Of a DNA stretch of 64,000 nucleotides, positions 33,150-44,438 are shown one piece after another (within the stretch, counting starts at the first letter, position 1; every line of letters starts with the position of its first letter). The notes under the pieces are model-generated. The model was not told where the DNA came from, did no database searches, and saw only the letters and a list, made by a program, of their open reading frames with translations. Source of the DNA: Ophiura sarsii (taxonomy: Eukaryota > Echinodermata > Ophiuroidea > Amphilepidida > Ophiuridae); the NCBI GenBank assembly GCA_035610835.1, contig CM069443.1, forward strand, positions 64,699,577 through 64,763,576, read 5' to 3'. Made by a program: the position numbers and the translations under genes.

Positions 33150-34558
33150 GATAAAGACAAGCATATGACTACTGTCAGGATGAACCAGGTATATGGATAT
33201 TTCACATATAATTCTTATATATTATTTTGATTTTTATGTATTATCGGCATTATTCATGCCATATATGTAGCGTAGTGTGCCATTCTGAAGAGAATGTTCT
33301 CTCATTATTTGCTTGGTACGACGTCAAGGAACATCAATATAGAGACTTCAGATGTTACAGCTGCAGGATTAAATAGGTCATATAGTGGTTGCTCAGGTCA
33401 AAGGTCATGACTCGTCTCCTCTTGGTTGCCATACGCTGACTGTCCTGTCACTGTGTGTTAACGATAAGAAGGCAAGCGAATGGAGAAAACAAAAATATGT
33501 ATGAGGAGTTAGTTTAGTTACTGAAAAAATGGAAACTGAAAATGTTCTTCATGCTAAATCAAAAACTAAATATGCTGGAATTAGAGTTAGGCAAAACATG
33601 CAGGCCATGCCAAGAATAATGTCCCCCCCCCCCCCCCCCAAAAAAATCTTTTTAAAACACTCCTCAAATTCCATTCATGCCACCATCTCCCTCTTCTCCT
33701 ATTACCTTCTAAGGCAATAGTTCTATCGAGTACAACTGAAGACGGTATTAGTTTATCAGTTGGATAGTAACAAACCAATCTTGCCCATGACTACATGCTC
33801 AATGGACGCACGTCACATGAGCTCAACCTCATTTCAAAACGGTACAGCGGTCATCCGTGGTGCGCACTACCTAATCGCGACCTCATGGCTCTGATCGGTT
33901 GGTGCTCAAACGTGGTGTGATCCATTCATTCCAGTTTGCCATTGATTTAATCACTTTTAATTCAAGTCAGAAATGAGCCCAAGTGGTTCTGCGGCTACTT
34001 TAGACCATTGGCCACATGGCAGTACTTATGCTACCGATTTAAATGAAACAAAGTTGATTTTGTAATGAAAGAAAAGGTGTTTACAGGGACAGAAGTTACA
34101 AGGACAGAAGTTCGTCAAAGGTTGCGAGAATCCATTTAGATTCTCGCAAAAGGATTTTGCGTCTCCATTCAAATATTGTGTTTAGACAGATTATCTACGA
34201 GAATCAACTTGGGTTCTCGCAACTTTACCGGCGGGAATCTTTGCGAGAATGGATTTTTGGATTCTTCTCAAATTTCTGACCCTGGTTTATCGGTAAGAAA
34301 TCACTAAACAAAAATGGAATATTTCTAATAAGGTTTTCAAAATTGTATATATATTTTTGTTACATTCTGGACATGTAAAGTACAATAATAATTTATAGAA
34401 TCTTTAAAAGTGTTGTTATTGTTTTCGTGGACAGAAACTTGTACGGACATATTAAAATAAAGATAACAAATAAATTTGAGTCTCATAAATGTTAGTTACA
34501 TTTAGTATAAAAGACATTTGTTTTAAAAAAAAGTTGAAATAAAAATGTGAGTTTATTT
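33150..34558. other. region downstream of KIF21, non-coding
   Basis: Holds AGGTCAAAGGTCATGACTCG near 33395 (another DR1-like site), a poly-C run at 33622-33639, and GCGAGAAT repeats at 34115-34265 (TTGCGAGAATGGATTTTTGG, TTCTCGCAA) that recur near 63880-63920. No gene recognised. Confidence 0.55.
34552..34557 (-). promoter_or_regulatory. KIF21: AATAAA one base after the KIF21 stop codon
   Basis: On the minus strand the stop TGA (34561-34559) is followed by one base and then AATAAA. If used, the 3' UTR would be only about 20-30 bases; a distal site may be the real one. Confidence 0.4.
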
Positions 34559-34649
34559 TCAGAATGAAAATGTTCTTCTATGTCTATGAAAATTTACACA
34601 AGAGCTCCGCATATGCCATTCGTCAAACTTCCATACCCGTATACCGCCG
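34559..34649 (-). CDS. KIF21: KIF21 terminal exon (end of WD repeat 7)
   Basis: After an AACAACAG acceptor the exon supplies the last base of a Ser codon and then GGIRVWKFDEWHMRSS..., closing the seventh WD repeat with its RVW, and ends after 29 residues. The phase (1 base) matches the previous exon exactly. Where KIF21 proteins usually have a D-D-R-T before VRIW, this one has S-G-G-I. The basic tail (HRHRRTFSF) is unlike known KIF21 tails as I remember them. The upstream pyrimidine tract is poor, so the exon is a little less certain than the rest. Confidence 0.75.
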
Positions 34650-34970
34650 CTGTTGTTTGTTATGAATTTTAGAAATAAATACATGTATGGGGTGATTGGT
34701 GATAACAAAATCACAATAAATGTAGGATAATATAATAGTATATTGCATGTTAATAGGAGAAAGAAGAGAAAAAGAGAGAGAAAAGTTGTCACATTCTTAC
34801 AATTTTATAACCTGTAAAATAATTATCGACACTTGGGATGAGTTTCTGTACATGCTGTATTTACATTTGATATGTTCGTCTCACTGTATACCTTTGGGTA
34901 TCCCAATTGTGGTTATCTACACTGTTTCAGTTGGGACTAGTTTTGTATATTGTATATTATTCATTTAATA

Positions 34971-35190
34971 CTATAGTTTAATTAGTTCCAAAATGGCGAG
35001 AAATATTCGTTTTTTATCTATCCGCACGCCAAAGTAATCCAAGCGTATGCGCATAATTATGGCAACACGGTTTTGGTCGCACGCACATGTTACGCATATG
35101 ATGCACAGTGCGATTGTTGCCTTCAGCTCACCCGCATCCTTCTGTATTCATTCGCTGCTGTAAGAAGGCTCTGCCAATTTGAAACAAACT
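34971..35190. mobile_element. MITE, CAGTTCCAAATTGG family, diverged
   Basis: CTATAGTTTAATTAGTTCCA at the left; CTGCCAATTTGAAAC.AACT at the right. Collinear with 54054-54265, including ATCTATCCGCACGC and CCTTCTGTATTCATTCGCTG. Confidence 0.8.
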
Positions 35191-35269
35191 AAAGTCCCCA
35201 TACAGCTTCGGCTCCTGTGACAGTACATTGTTTGTGTTTACCTAAATCACTTGACCCTGAATCAAAGTG

Positions 35270-35345
35270 CTGTAGATCAGCAAGTTTAGTTATGCACCTG
35301 CTTTAGTAAACAGGAGATCGCAGGTTCGAGTCCCACGTCGGTGAA
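35270..35345 (+). mobile_element. tRNA-like SINE head
   Basis: A B box CAGGTTCGAGTCCC (35321-35334) follows a possible A box (TAGATCAGCAAGTTTAG) and a weak anticodon-like stem (CCTGCTTTAGTAAACAGG). The acceptor stem does not pair, so it is a relic and not a tRNA gene. Confidence 0.5.
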
Positions 35346-35448
35346 TTATAGCCCTAAATATCAATATCCATTTTCAAGTAGGCACTTTCAGCGGTGCTCG
35401 TTATGAGTTTATTCCCCATCCCTCCCATGCAATTGGGACAAGTATCTC

Positions 35449-35732
35449 TATATGAAGAGCTTTGTTGCAAAAGGGCCACCAGACCACTCCAACATGTTAC
35501 TCATTTTGCATTATTGAATTTGCATTGACAAGTCCATGGAATTAATCAAATTATGTATGGCTGTGTTTATTACTGTTTCTATGACTTGGATTAGTGCATC
35601 CATACATGCCAATTGAGGCACCAACAAAAACAAGCCACATTCCACATAATGAATAGGCATCCATTCAATAATGCAAAATGAGTAACAGGTAGAAGTGGAT
35701 GTAGGCCCTTTTGCAACACAGCTCTTCATATA
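35449..35732. mobile_element. MITE with TTGCAAAAGGGCC ends
   Basis: Left TGAAGAGCTTTGTTGCAAAA and its inverse at the right, about 28-bp arms. Inside, CTCATTTTGCATTATTGAAT and ATTCAATAATGCAAAATGAG form a second perfect inverted pair. Related to the element at 60295-60923. Confidence 0.85.
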
Positions 35733-35938
35733 CTGTATCGACTGATACCGGTCATGCAGTGCCCATGCTGGTACTATCAGCAGAGTAACCACGATGCTGG
35801 CAAAATGGTTGTGCAATGTCTTGCTAGACGTCCCGTAACTCAAGTGCGCATGCTCAAACCAATTAAATACATTGTAGGTATACACGGTTTATTCCGTACG
35901 GGACGCGAGGCAAGATATAGTCCTATTTGGAAACCTAC

Positions 35939-36138
35939 CTAGATGCTGTGAATACATGCGTAGAATTAGTTGCTATAGAGTTGATAGGGCTGGTATGGGC
36001 TTTGAGTTCCCCAACAGTGGTACATGTCTTTGTCTGCCACAGTTTGAGGATACCACCACGACAACCGCTGATCAGACAGTCTCGGCCTGGAAGGAAGTCT
36101 AGCGAACAGATCCAGTCTTTGTGAGCACCGTTGATAGA
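35939..36138 (-). CDS. KIF21: KIF21 exon: WD repeat 6 and start of repeat 7
   Basis: Starts after TGTACAG with SINGAHKDWICSLDFLPG, runs through LISGCRGGILKLW and VGELKAHTSPINSI, and ends at a GTAGGT donor inside the codon after VFTAS. 200 bp, phase 0 in and 2 out. AHKDW and SGCRGG.LK.W are hallmark KIF21 strings. Confidence 0.93.
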
Positions 36139-36197
36139 CTGTACACAATGATAAAAAGGTAGGCATTAGGGTTACATAATGATTGATTTTTATGTCT

Positions 36198-36248
36198 TGA
36201 AGAAAGTCTAGTGAACAAATCCAGTCTTTGTGAGCACCGTTGATAGAA
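36198..36248 (-). pseudogene. duplicated 5' end of the KIF21 WD6 exon
   Basis: A roughly 51-bp near-copy of the exon beginning at 36138, just upstream of it in the gene's direction. Read on the minus strand it again gives SINGAHKDWICSLDF, then diverges. It has no proper donor. Intron sequence next to the exon (GGGTTACATAATG) is duplicated with it. Confidence 0.82.
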
Positions 36249-36299
36249 AGGTATGTATGGGGTACATAATGGTGGTTTTTTTAACCCTGACCCCCCTGA

Positions 36300-36540
36300 A
36301 TGCGAAAATATGCTAATCCTTAGTCCATCTCCAAGTGCCTGTGTCGCCAGTTTTCGATGACGTAGTCAACTGAGCCTATATATAACTGAGGGCCATGGCT
36401 TAGTGGATGGGCCGGGGACCGGATGGTCCCTGGATCGAATCCCTGCAGGTTCCTGGCGATTTAGTTGGTGTTTTTTCTTTCGAAAATTGTGATCCCGGTC
36501 AAAAATCCTAAACCGGGGTTAGGGTTATTGAATAAAAGAC
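36300..36540 (+). mobile_element. tRNA-derived SINE
   Basis: A box TGGCTTAGTGG (36396-36406) and B box GGATCGAATCC (36432-36442), at tRNA-like spacing. The 5' flank GTTTTCGATGACGTAGTCAA and 3' tail CCGGGGTTAGGGTTATTG are shared with 28330-28590. Confidence 0.7.
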
Positions 36541-36843
36541 CTGATTATAGTGCACAAGCAAACAAAATAAAATAATTGTACACCCTCAATCATTTCGCAC
36601 AGATAAGCAAGAAAACATGTAATAAAAACGAAAACATATGTCAGGCTAAAGAACAATACCTGAGAGGTCCGTTTACCCATAGGGTTTGGCTTTTTGCCTT
36701 ATTAGCATTATCTATGATGTTTGCATCAAATTTATATGAAAATAATGCTTGTCATTGGGTCACCACAAACCTACGGCAGTCGGCTCATATCATGGAGCAG
36801 CCTATTTCTTCCTTTTCTTTTGCAAGTTGGTTATTTAGCCTAC

Positions 36844-37014
36844 CTTGAGTTGTTGTCTCTTGGCTAGATCCCATTTCTTGATACAAGCATCCCTCGATCC
36901 ACTGAATAAGATCCCTTTGTTGATAGCCAGAGATTGGATACCGTCATAATGAGGAGGATCTAGGTTAAATTTCGGAGTCAGACATCCCGATGATGCACTC
37001 GACACTTCAAACAT
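36844..37014 (-). CDS. KIF21: KIF21 exon: WD repeat 5
   Basis: 57 whole codons between TTTTGCAG and GTAGGC. Carries PPHYDGIQSLAI then GILFSGSRDACIKKWDLA, very close to the vertebrate KIF21 repeat with PPHYDGIE and LFSGSRD. Phase 0 on both sides. Confidence 0.95.
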
Positions 37015-37117
37015 CTGCAAAAATAGATAGCATGTTAACATTAGAACTAAATTATCTTTGGGTACCCTATACCACCACAGCCATTCACAGTATGTATCTA
37101 CATGTATATATGATGTG

Positions 37118-37440
37118 ACCGTTGTTTACAACAGTAGTGTTTACAAATTGATTAGAGCCTGGTCTGAAGACATGCTAGAGGTACTAGTCCATGACTACTG
37201 CGTACATACTATTCAAAAGCAAAATACTCATCACTGAGCGCCACTTTTAAAAAGCACCTGTCTTTATGGTGCGTACGCATACTGCCGGGCAACCTGATTT
37301 AGTGCTTGGTCTCTCATTGTGCTAGGGATGCAGACCATGACTACTGCACTATTCTTCACCGTAAGTAATGATCAATCAAGTGTGAATTTAATTTACAAAG
37401 CACATTCCCTGTAGGTGACCGTAGGGCCGGTATGAAATTT
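37118..37440. repeat. interspersed repeat, copy 2 (inverted relative to 26709-27093)
   Basis: GTGACCGTTGTTTAC at the start mirrors GTAAACAACGGTCAC at 27078-27092. CATGCTAGAGGTACTAGTCC and CTCTCATTGTGCTAGGGATG also match inversely. The pair is about 10.4 kb apart. This copy lies in the intron upstream of the WD5 exon. Confidence 0.82.
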
Positions 37441-38097
37441 GTTGATGTGTCTTCCCCCCAGGCACCATAGACCATTTCAAATTGAGATCGGACATCTTCG
37501 GAAAAACAGGTCACGTGGAGTAAGTGCGTTGCGCGTTCTTCGCAACAGTTGATCGCATTCACAGTCTTGTCCTAGTTGATTGTCCGCCTAGTGATTTACT
37601 ATGTTTACATACACGCGTGCACACATGAGAAGTAAAACGTGGAACGAGACTATTTTAGTTTTTTGTCAACAACGGAGTTGACGGGCAAATTGCAAATGTA
37701 TCGAGCAGACGGTAAAAAGTGAAAATATTACCCCAAATCTCTTTCATCTCACCGTTTTTGTTACTGAAATGCCACAACATCAACTTTATGAGGGATACAA
37801 TCTATCACCAACACCAGCGCAATCTACCACATGGGCAGACGGGTGAAAAACACGTTTGTTTTTCTCAGGCACATGGCATGACCTGTCAGGAGCTGACAGG
37901 TCATGGAACCGAGTGTCAAACACTCAGCTAATCGGAAACATACAAAACCGATCATATATTTTCGGATTTGAAATGGTCTATACCCGTCTACATCACAACC
38001 ACCCTCTCTCAAAACTGCTACCCGAGATTTTTGCAAAGGCCCACAAGTTCCACTTCATATTATAAACAAGAAATGTTAGCTTATTTAGGGCACCCAC

Positions 38098-38224
38098 CTT
38101 GACATAATGATCTTTAGATCCAGCAAATACTTGGTCGACATCGGGTTGATCTTTTGGGTTATTTACCGCTACACACATCACTGCAGCAGAGGCACCACCA
38201 TACAGTTTACACGTAGACTGAAAA
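38098..38224 (-). CDS. KIF21: KIF21 exon: WD repeat 4
   Basis: Follows TCTTTACAG. Gives FQSTCKLYGG, AAVMCVAV and VFAGSKDHYVK before a GTGGGT donor. 127 bp, 1 base in, 0 out. FQSTGKL and GSKDHY are KIF21 landmarks at this position. Confidence 0.95.
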
Positions 38225-39530
38225 CTGTAAAGAAATAGAAGTATAAATAACATTGGAAAGGGGTATCGGTATGTGCTACCCTGAAGATCCACTTTATCAC
38301 CCTCTTCTGCTCCCTCTTAAGACCCCCTTTGAGGCTGTGTATCAACTCTTAAGACCTCAATAGTTTACCCAAATCATGGCAGACTATTGAGCATCGTTCA
38401 CCCAAATTATAAGAAGCTCAAAATCCCATTTCATTTATGCGAGTTTATATCACTTTCAAACAGCCTGCGTCAATTCAAAGTTTAAACTGAATGGACCGCA
38501 ATATGCCATGATTCTGGTCAATGAGGCATAGTTGATTTATTTCTACACAGCCAACCGATGAATATGTACAGGGCCTCTATGCTATTGTCTTCCCCTCTGA
38601 TAATCACCCACCCCATAATCCCTCCTGTTATTCTCTACTGAATGGACCATAATATGCCATGATTCTGGTGAATGATGTATAGGTGATTCCTTTCTGTAAA
38701 GCCGACCGATGAGTATGTGCAGGGCCTCTATGCTATTGTCTTCCCCTCTGATAATTACCCATCCCATAATCCCTTCTGTTATTCTCTACCCCCAAATATC
38801 CCTCATGGTATTCACCTAATTTGTGTGATTGGTCTAATGATTTATGATGTCATAGTCTCTCATGTTCATATCCCTATATTATTGTATGTGTAAATAATGT
38901 TGAGTTAGTTGTGTTGACGTTCCATTACAATAAAGTTGTGTGTGTAAGCTTGCTAATGATGCAGTTGTGTGGATGTTATCTTATTCGATTTGTTAATTGT
39001 TTTAAAACTATGATATACCACCAATCTTATCAATATCATTATTTAAGCCTGTAAATATTGCAAACCTCTGCCAATCTCAAAACCACTTTGTGCACATGTC
39101 GACCTTTAAATTCAGTGTTTCTTTGGTCCAAGTTGGCATTACCGTGGATATGCTGTTTTTTGTTTAGGTAAAACCTTTACCATACTGTATCAAATTTGAG
39201 ATTTAAAAAACAATTTTGGTTTGAACATTTTCAAAAAAAAATCTTGAACATTGTTGAATTTTAAGAAATATTTTTCTTAAATTTCAAAAATGTTTGTACA
39301 TTTTATTTTATTTTTTGAATTTGGACAATTATTGACAATTCGCACCAAAAAATAAACGCCTAACCAACTGACCCTACCTGAGAGGTCCGTTTGCCCTTAG
39401 AATAAAGTGTGTTTTTTGTCGCCTTCATGGACAGATATATATGTTCTTGTGTACCAAATGACGGATCGTGACATTGGTGCATACATGATACGCCTTTTAC
39501 TAAAATTGCATTAATATCAAGCTAACCTAC
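38225..39530. other. KIF21 intron with a duplicated segment
   Basis: About 120 bp (GAATGGACC.CAATATGCCATGATTCTGGT to CTTCCCCTCTGATAAT.ACCCA.CCC) occurs twice, at about 38490-38630 and 38640-38770. A GGC-ended MITE is at 39166-39424. Confidence 0.7.
39166..39424. mobile_element. GGC-ended MITE family member, reversed
   Basis: The right part reads GACCCTACCTGAGAGGTCCG, TTTGCCCTTAGAA and GTTTTTTGTCGCC; the left end is less clear (TTTAGGTAAAACC). Confidence 0.65.
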
Positions 39531-39692
39531 CTATTCAAATCCCATACTCTGACAATATTGCCTGTAGCCGCGTACATCCGGGTGCCTGCGCCGTTCACGA
39601 TGATATCGTTGATTTGAGTTTCTCCCGTTGGCATGGCTACAGTACGTGATGAGCTATTGCCGGCATTGCTGTCCATCACAAGACCGGCCGAA
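39531..39692 (-). CDS. KIF21: KIF21 exon: WD repeat 3
   Basis: After TGCACAG it encodes SSRTVAMPTGETQINDI, AGTRMYAATGNIVRVWDL and ends in a GTAGGT donor. 162 bp, 1 base in and 2 out. SRTVA.P.GE.QIN is diagnostic of KIF21. Confidence 0.95.
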
Positions 39693-40551
39693 CTGTGCAG
39701 TGAGGATGGAGAAAACAAAAGTAACACAATTAATACAACATCGCTTTTTTGTCAAAACCTTTTATGTTTTTCTGGCCCTTCAGCATGTATAAAATAAAAC
39801 TCCCTAACAGTTATCCATAGGAAGTGTTGCTTTATACATGTCCAGGAGCAAGAGGACCTCCGAGGTTTTGATGCATGTGTCCGGTTTAGAAAACGGAATT
39901 CAATGATTTTGTTGTAAACCAAATAATGGGCCTAGCCTATAAACTTGGCGCAGTAAGTAGCCTTGACACTGGTGGTGTCCTGGAAAATCCATTGCCCTGT
40001 GTGCCGGATCCGGGGGTCTAATCCGGGGGTGGGGGTCGCTGCGATATTTTGGGTCACTTTTCGCTGTGCAGAAAAAAAATCTTAAAAAAATGGAGGGGGG
40101 GGGGGGGTAGAATTAGGGTTAATCAAAACGTAATTCTATTGCAAACAAATATTTTTGTGTGTTTATAATTTCACATTTAAATGTCCACTCGCAACATTTG
40201 CAAAAACAAAACCCTCGCAAAAATTACCACATATACATGCTAATCTACTACAGGATGAGTCGGAATGATTTGAACCCAAGTTTGCAGATATACTTTTTAC
40301 TATCTGTATCTGTATTGGTTACTCTGACACATTTGGTAAAAAAAACCTCATTCTACTATAGTTTGATCAGTTCCAAATTGACGAAGCCTCATTACAGTAG
40401 CGAATGACTACAGAAGGAGAAGCGGGCATGAGTGAAGACAACAGGCGCAAGGGCGTCCCCAGAGGGGGGGTTGTGTGGGGGGTGTCACACCCCCCCCCCC
40501 ATTCATCAAATCTGTCGGCAAATTTTTGGTGCTGTGGGCAAATCAAAGGAA

Positions 40552-40730
40552 GGAGGAAGAAAAGGGAGAAAGAAAAAAAGGAAAGAGAAAGGAAAAGGGA
40601 AAGAAAGAAGGGAAGAAAGAAAGAAAGAAAGAGAAAGGGAAAGGAAAGAGGAAAGAAAGAAAAAAGAAAGAAAGAAAGAAAGAGAAAGGAAAGAGGAAAG
40701 AAAGAAAGGAAAAGGGGAAGAAAGAAAGAA
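40552..40730. repeat. purine-only GAAA/GGAA tract
   Basis: About 180 bases of G and A on the plus strand with no clean period. It produces spurious Lys/Arg/Glu-rich ORFs. Polypurine mirror tracts can form triplex DNA. Confidence 0.9.
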
Positions 40731-41469
40731 AGCCCTATAACAATTATCGTATGCGCAAATGATAATGTTGTGTCGGCATATATGTTATGTTAACACAAAT
40801 CAAATAAAAAATGAACAAAGGCAATGTAGGCATATGAATTTGTAGGCACTGTGAACGAGCCCATTTTTATGAGATTTTGTGTCGGCGCACATGAACAGCC
40901 TAGGCCCAAGTCTTTGTTTTGCTCATTGTCAAGACACGCAAAAAAAATTGTGTTGGAATAGTATAGGCATAGGCTAGGCCTAACGGGCAATGTGTGGGAC
41001 CTGTATTGCTCTTTAATTATACTAACTAGGCCTATTTCATTGTCGTTGTCAATGCAAACCCAAGTCAATAATGTCGCCAATGGCCAATCATGTTGGCACA
41101 TAGGTTACGAAATATTAAATAATTCGCCTATAATTATTTAAATTGATGCAGGCCAATTGCTCTCATTGTAGGCCTACTGATTGTAGACTCTAAAAGCCCA
41201 CTATCAGTCTATCGCAAAAGTAAGTCCAACTCCAACGTTTAGGTTTAAGTAGACTATGTCCTAACTTCGACTTGAACAATGCAAATTATCATTATAATTA
41301 AGACAATAAGCACAACTGTCGTTATTTGCATGAGACCAGGATTTGTGTGTGCACCAGGGGCACAATCGATATCTTACGTAATGGTATAGGTCTATGTCGA
41401 CGTCGGACTGTAGGCCTTTCATGCCTATACTGAACATTTGACCATGTTTTGTTAAGAATTATTCAACAA

Positions 41470-42240
41470 AAACAAGATGCTTCAGAAAAGTGTTCCATGA
41501 CCATTTTAGTTTAAAAACTGATAATCTTTGTGCGCTTCGCGCGCATTCTTTCTACAGGTTCCAACATTATAATGGATCTCGAACCAAATTAAATATTAGG
41601 GGTACGTTAAAAACGTCATACTGGACCCTTTAAGTTTTAGAAATGCCAAATGTTGCGCGCTTCGCGCGTATTAGTTTCAATGTTTCATTATTCAAGCTGA
41701 ACAAGATGGCTTCAGGAAAGTTTAGCTTAAAAACTGAAAATCTTTTTGCGCTTTTCGCGCATTCTTTCTACAGGTATGAACATTATAATGGTCTCGAACC
41801 AAACCAAATATTATATGGGTGACGTTAAAAACGTTATACTGGACCCTTTAAGTGTTAGAAATGAAAAATTTTGCGCGCTTCACGCGTATTAGTTTCAATG
41901 TTATTTCATTATTTAAGCTTAATTTATAGTATCAGAAGGCTTCCAAACAGTTTTCAATTACCATTTAAGTTAAAAACCTGAAAATTTTTGCGCGCTCTGC
42001 ACGCATATTTTCTACAGGTTTTAACATTATAATGGCCCTCAAATCATATGACTTGGATCAGGACTTGATATGTGTAACTATGCAATATCAAACCGTCAAA
42101 AACGTCATACTTGACTATTTAAGTGTTAGAAATGCCAATTTTTGCGCGCTTCAAGAAAGCTTCGGGACAGTTTTCCATGACCATTTTAGTTCAAAAACGG
42201 AAAAATTTTGCATCTACTTTCTGCAGTTTTTGCGCGCGTT
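41470..42240. repeat. about 210-bp tandem units with TTTGCGCGCTTCGCGCG
   Basis: Four diverged units share GTTTAGTTTAAAAACTGAAA, TTTGCGC.CTTCGCGC, TTTCTACAGGT..GAACATTATA and GGACCCTTTAAGTGTTAGAA. They lie inside the hAT-type element. The GCGCGCTTCGCGCGC core is palindromic. Confidence 0.82.
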
Positions 42241-43877
42241 GTATTAGTTTCAACGTTTCAATATTTAAGATAAACAAGATGGCTTGAGGTTGTATGCCCC
42301 CCCTATCAAAACAGTCCTGGATACGCTGCTTTATTTAACATTTCAATTATCATTATCAAATTTGTCCCCCCATGTCTGAAAACTGATTGACGCCCCTGAC
42401 CATACAGTCCATTCTAAAATATACGTGTATGAATTCCGGCGAGCGAAGCGAGCCGAAATTTTTTTGGTCGGCAAAAATGGCTCTGTCGGCAATTGATGAC
42501 CTTTACACCCCCCCAATGAAAAGGGTCTGGGGACGCCCTTGAACAGGCGCACTGTGTATCATATGCGTGACGCGTGCGTGCAGCAAAAACTGTGTGCGTG
42601 TGACCATGATCTCACTCCTAAGCTTGAATTACTTTTTGCGCGGAGAGATAAAAACCGAATATTTCTCGCCAATTTTCAACTGATCAAACTGAAGAGTTGA
42701 CAAAGCGCAGAGCTAGATTTGTTAAATTACCGGCTGGAATTTCGTTGATTATAGGATGTCTAGGAGAACTTGTAGAGTGGTGTTTTTGAACTGGTTGAGA
42801 GTTTGAGTTGGTACATTGATAATTATATAGATAGGATGCTGTTCAAGTGTGGACTTGTGGCTGGGAAAAAAAACTTGTGCAGAACATCTTGCTATTTGCA
42901 TGGACACGTTGGAATGAAAGTTTGATGTTTGCATCAATGAAGACTAGGCCCATGGATTATTTTCTTCTGGCAATTATAATATACCTTTTATAATATAACT
43001 ATTATGGATTTCATACGAATACAGGGTGTGTCAAAAAAGTGTCCCATGAGTTAGAACATTAATTAAACATACGTACCATGTTCTTTTGTTTAAAAAAATT
43101 AGACAGTCTTCTATCACATATGCTTTACCCATTGAATTTCACCACATTACTATCGAGATATGATCAATTCAGTAACAAGAGTGCAAATCCAACTTTAGCC
43201 ACTTAAAAAAGAAAATGACTTTCAACTGGAAAAAAAATGCCTTTGTGATTCCGATGATGATTTCTGGATATGCCAATGTATTGTTTAAAATACTGTCAAA
43301 AATATATTCTGTGGTTTGGCATGGTTAATATGGATGGAAGTATGTTTTTCTGCTCAAATTCAACTAACTATCAACACAATTTGGGCTACAAATGTATTTT
43401 CTATTTGCATTAGAAAAATTGGGCTACTTTTAGTTGTGGGCCCTAGAATAAAAATAGGGAGCAATTGCACAATGCCTTGGAAAAGGTGTATTTTGGTCCC
43501 AGATGCTGGAATGTATTAATATTGTCCAATACTGGAATACCCAGTATCGTTCGATACTGTGTTCAAAGTCAGTGTTCTAGTAATTGCTCGGAACTTGGGG
43601 AAATATAAATATGTACCAGTAATGTTTAAGTACATTTCAATGTTGCACTATCGGTCGGTCTACTGATTGCATGTATTACTGGTATCAACTGGCACATAAA
43701 TACATTCCAGTATTGCTCAGCAAAACACATCTTCGAACCTTAGGAACCTTAGAAAAGAGTCATCTTTCATCTGTTTTTGAAGGATTTTGTTGAATTTTTC
43801 TTTTAAAACTCAAATTCATCCCCTTAGGCATGCATGTATACATTCACTTCATGAGAGGTTGTGACTTATCTTCATCA

Positions 43878-44118
43878 GGCCACTATCAAAACCCATGCTC
43901 TATGGGTGAACAGAGTCTCAGGTAGGGTCGGTCGGGCATTGATTTGCTTGTTTGTAGGGAGAGGGGGGTCAACATTTTTGTGTAAACAATTCAACAACAA
44001 TTTTCGAAAAGTTCAAAATTTGCCAAAATAAAAAAATGTTCATTTCTTTTTTTATTAAAAAAATCAACAACAAAATGGGTCGATCGGGCTTGTAGAACAG
44101 GGTTTTTTGTTTGTTGCC
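43878..44118. mobile_element. GGC-ended MITE family member
   Basis: Left GGCCACTATCAAAACCC, then TCTATGGGTGAACAGAGTCT and CAGGTAGGGTCGGTCGGG. Right GGGTCGATCGGGCTTGTAGA, ACAGGGTTTTTTGTTTGTTG and GCC. Flanks TCA/TAA. Confidence 0.75.
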
Positions 44119-44407
44119 TAAACGAACTTATCAGACTGCCCCATCAACTTTCTCGCTAAACCTATATATGAAGCTGATTGTAATAGCATTTCAAAAAGGT
44201 AGTAAAGCCTCGACTCACTTGCATATAACCAAGTTTAGAAACAACTTAACCTTCGTCACCTGTTATACTTTTCCTAAACCCCAACTTATCATATCGAAAG
44301 TGGGACCGAAAGTATGCATTATCATGAAATTCTAATTGAAACTGATTTAAGATGATAGAATTAAACCATTTATTTTATTTTGTAATGCAGTCATTGTACT
44401 AGTCTGA

Positions 44408-44438
44408 CCATGGACTTATCAGTCTGATAAGTCCATGG
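44408..44438. repeat. perfect 15-bp hairpin, 1-base centre
   Basis: CCATGGACTTATCAG, T, CTGATAAGTCCATGG, with TCTGA repeated on both sides. It stands about 180 bp before the macro-domain-like ORF. Confidence 0.85.

Larger units (their letters stand above)
40448..42541. mobile_element. hAT-type nonautonomous element, 8-bp target duplication
   Basis: A perfect 16-bp TIR CAAGGGCGTCCCCAGA and its inverse, flanked by AACAGGCG on both sides (40440-40447 and 42542-42549). An 8-bp duplication and CA..G start are typical of hAT. Subterminal GTCGGCAAATTTTTG / CAAAAATTTTTGCCGAC-like sequences also pair. The interior has a 170-bp purine-only (GAAA)n-like stretch (40552-40730) and about four tandem units of roughly 210 bp (41470-42240). 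No transposase ORF. Confidence 0.92.
40361..42691. mobile_element. MITE, CAGTTCCAAATTG family, split by a hAT-type element
   Basis: The left part (GTTTGATCAGTTCCAAATTG, 40361-40447) and right part (42550-42691, ending GCCAATTTTCAACTGATCAA) belong to the family that is whole at 54054-54265. The 2.1 kb between is a separate insertion. Confidence 0.85.

Noticed and set aside
40404..40793. Lys/Arg/Glu-rich ORFs of 95-129 codons in three frames
   Set aside because: All arise from the GAAA/GGAA purine tract inside the hAT-type element.
43023..43045. Possible mariner/Tc1 end TACAGGGTGTGTCAAAAAAG
   Set aside because: Looks like a transposon terminus but I could not find a matching inverse end within the intron.
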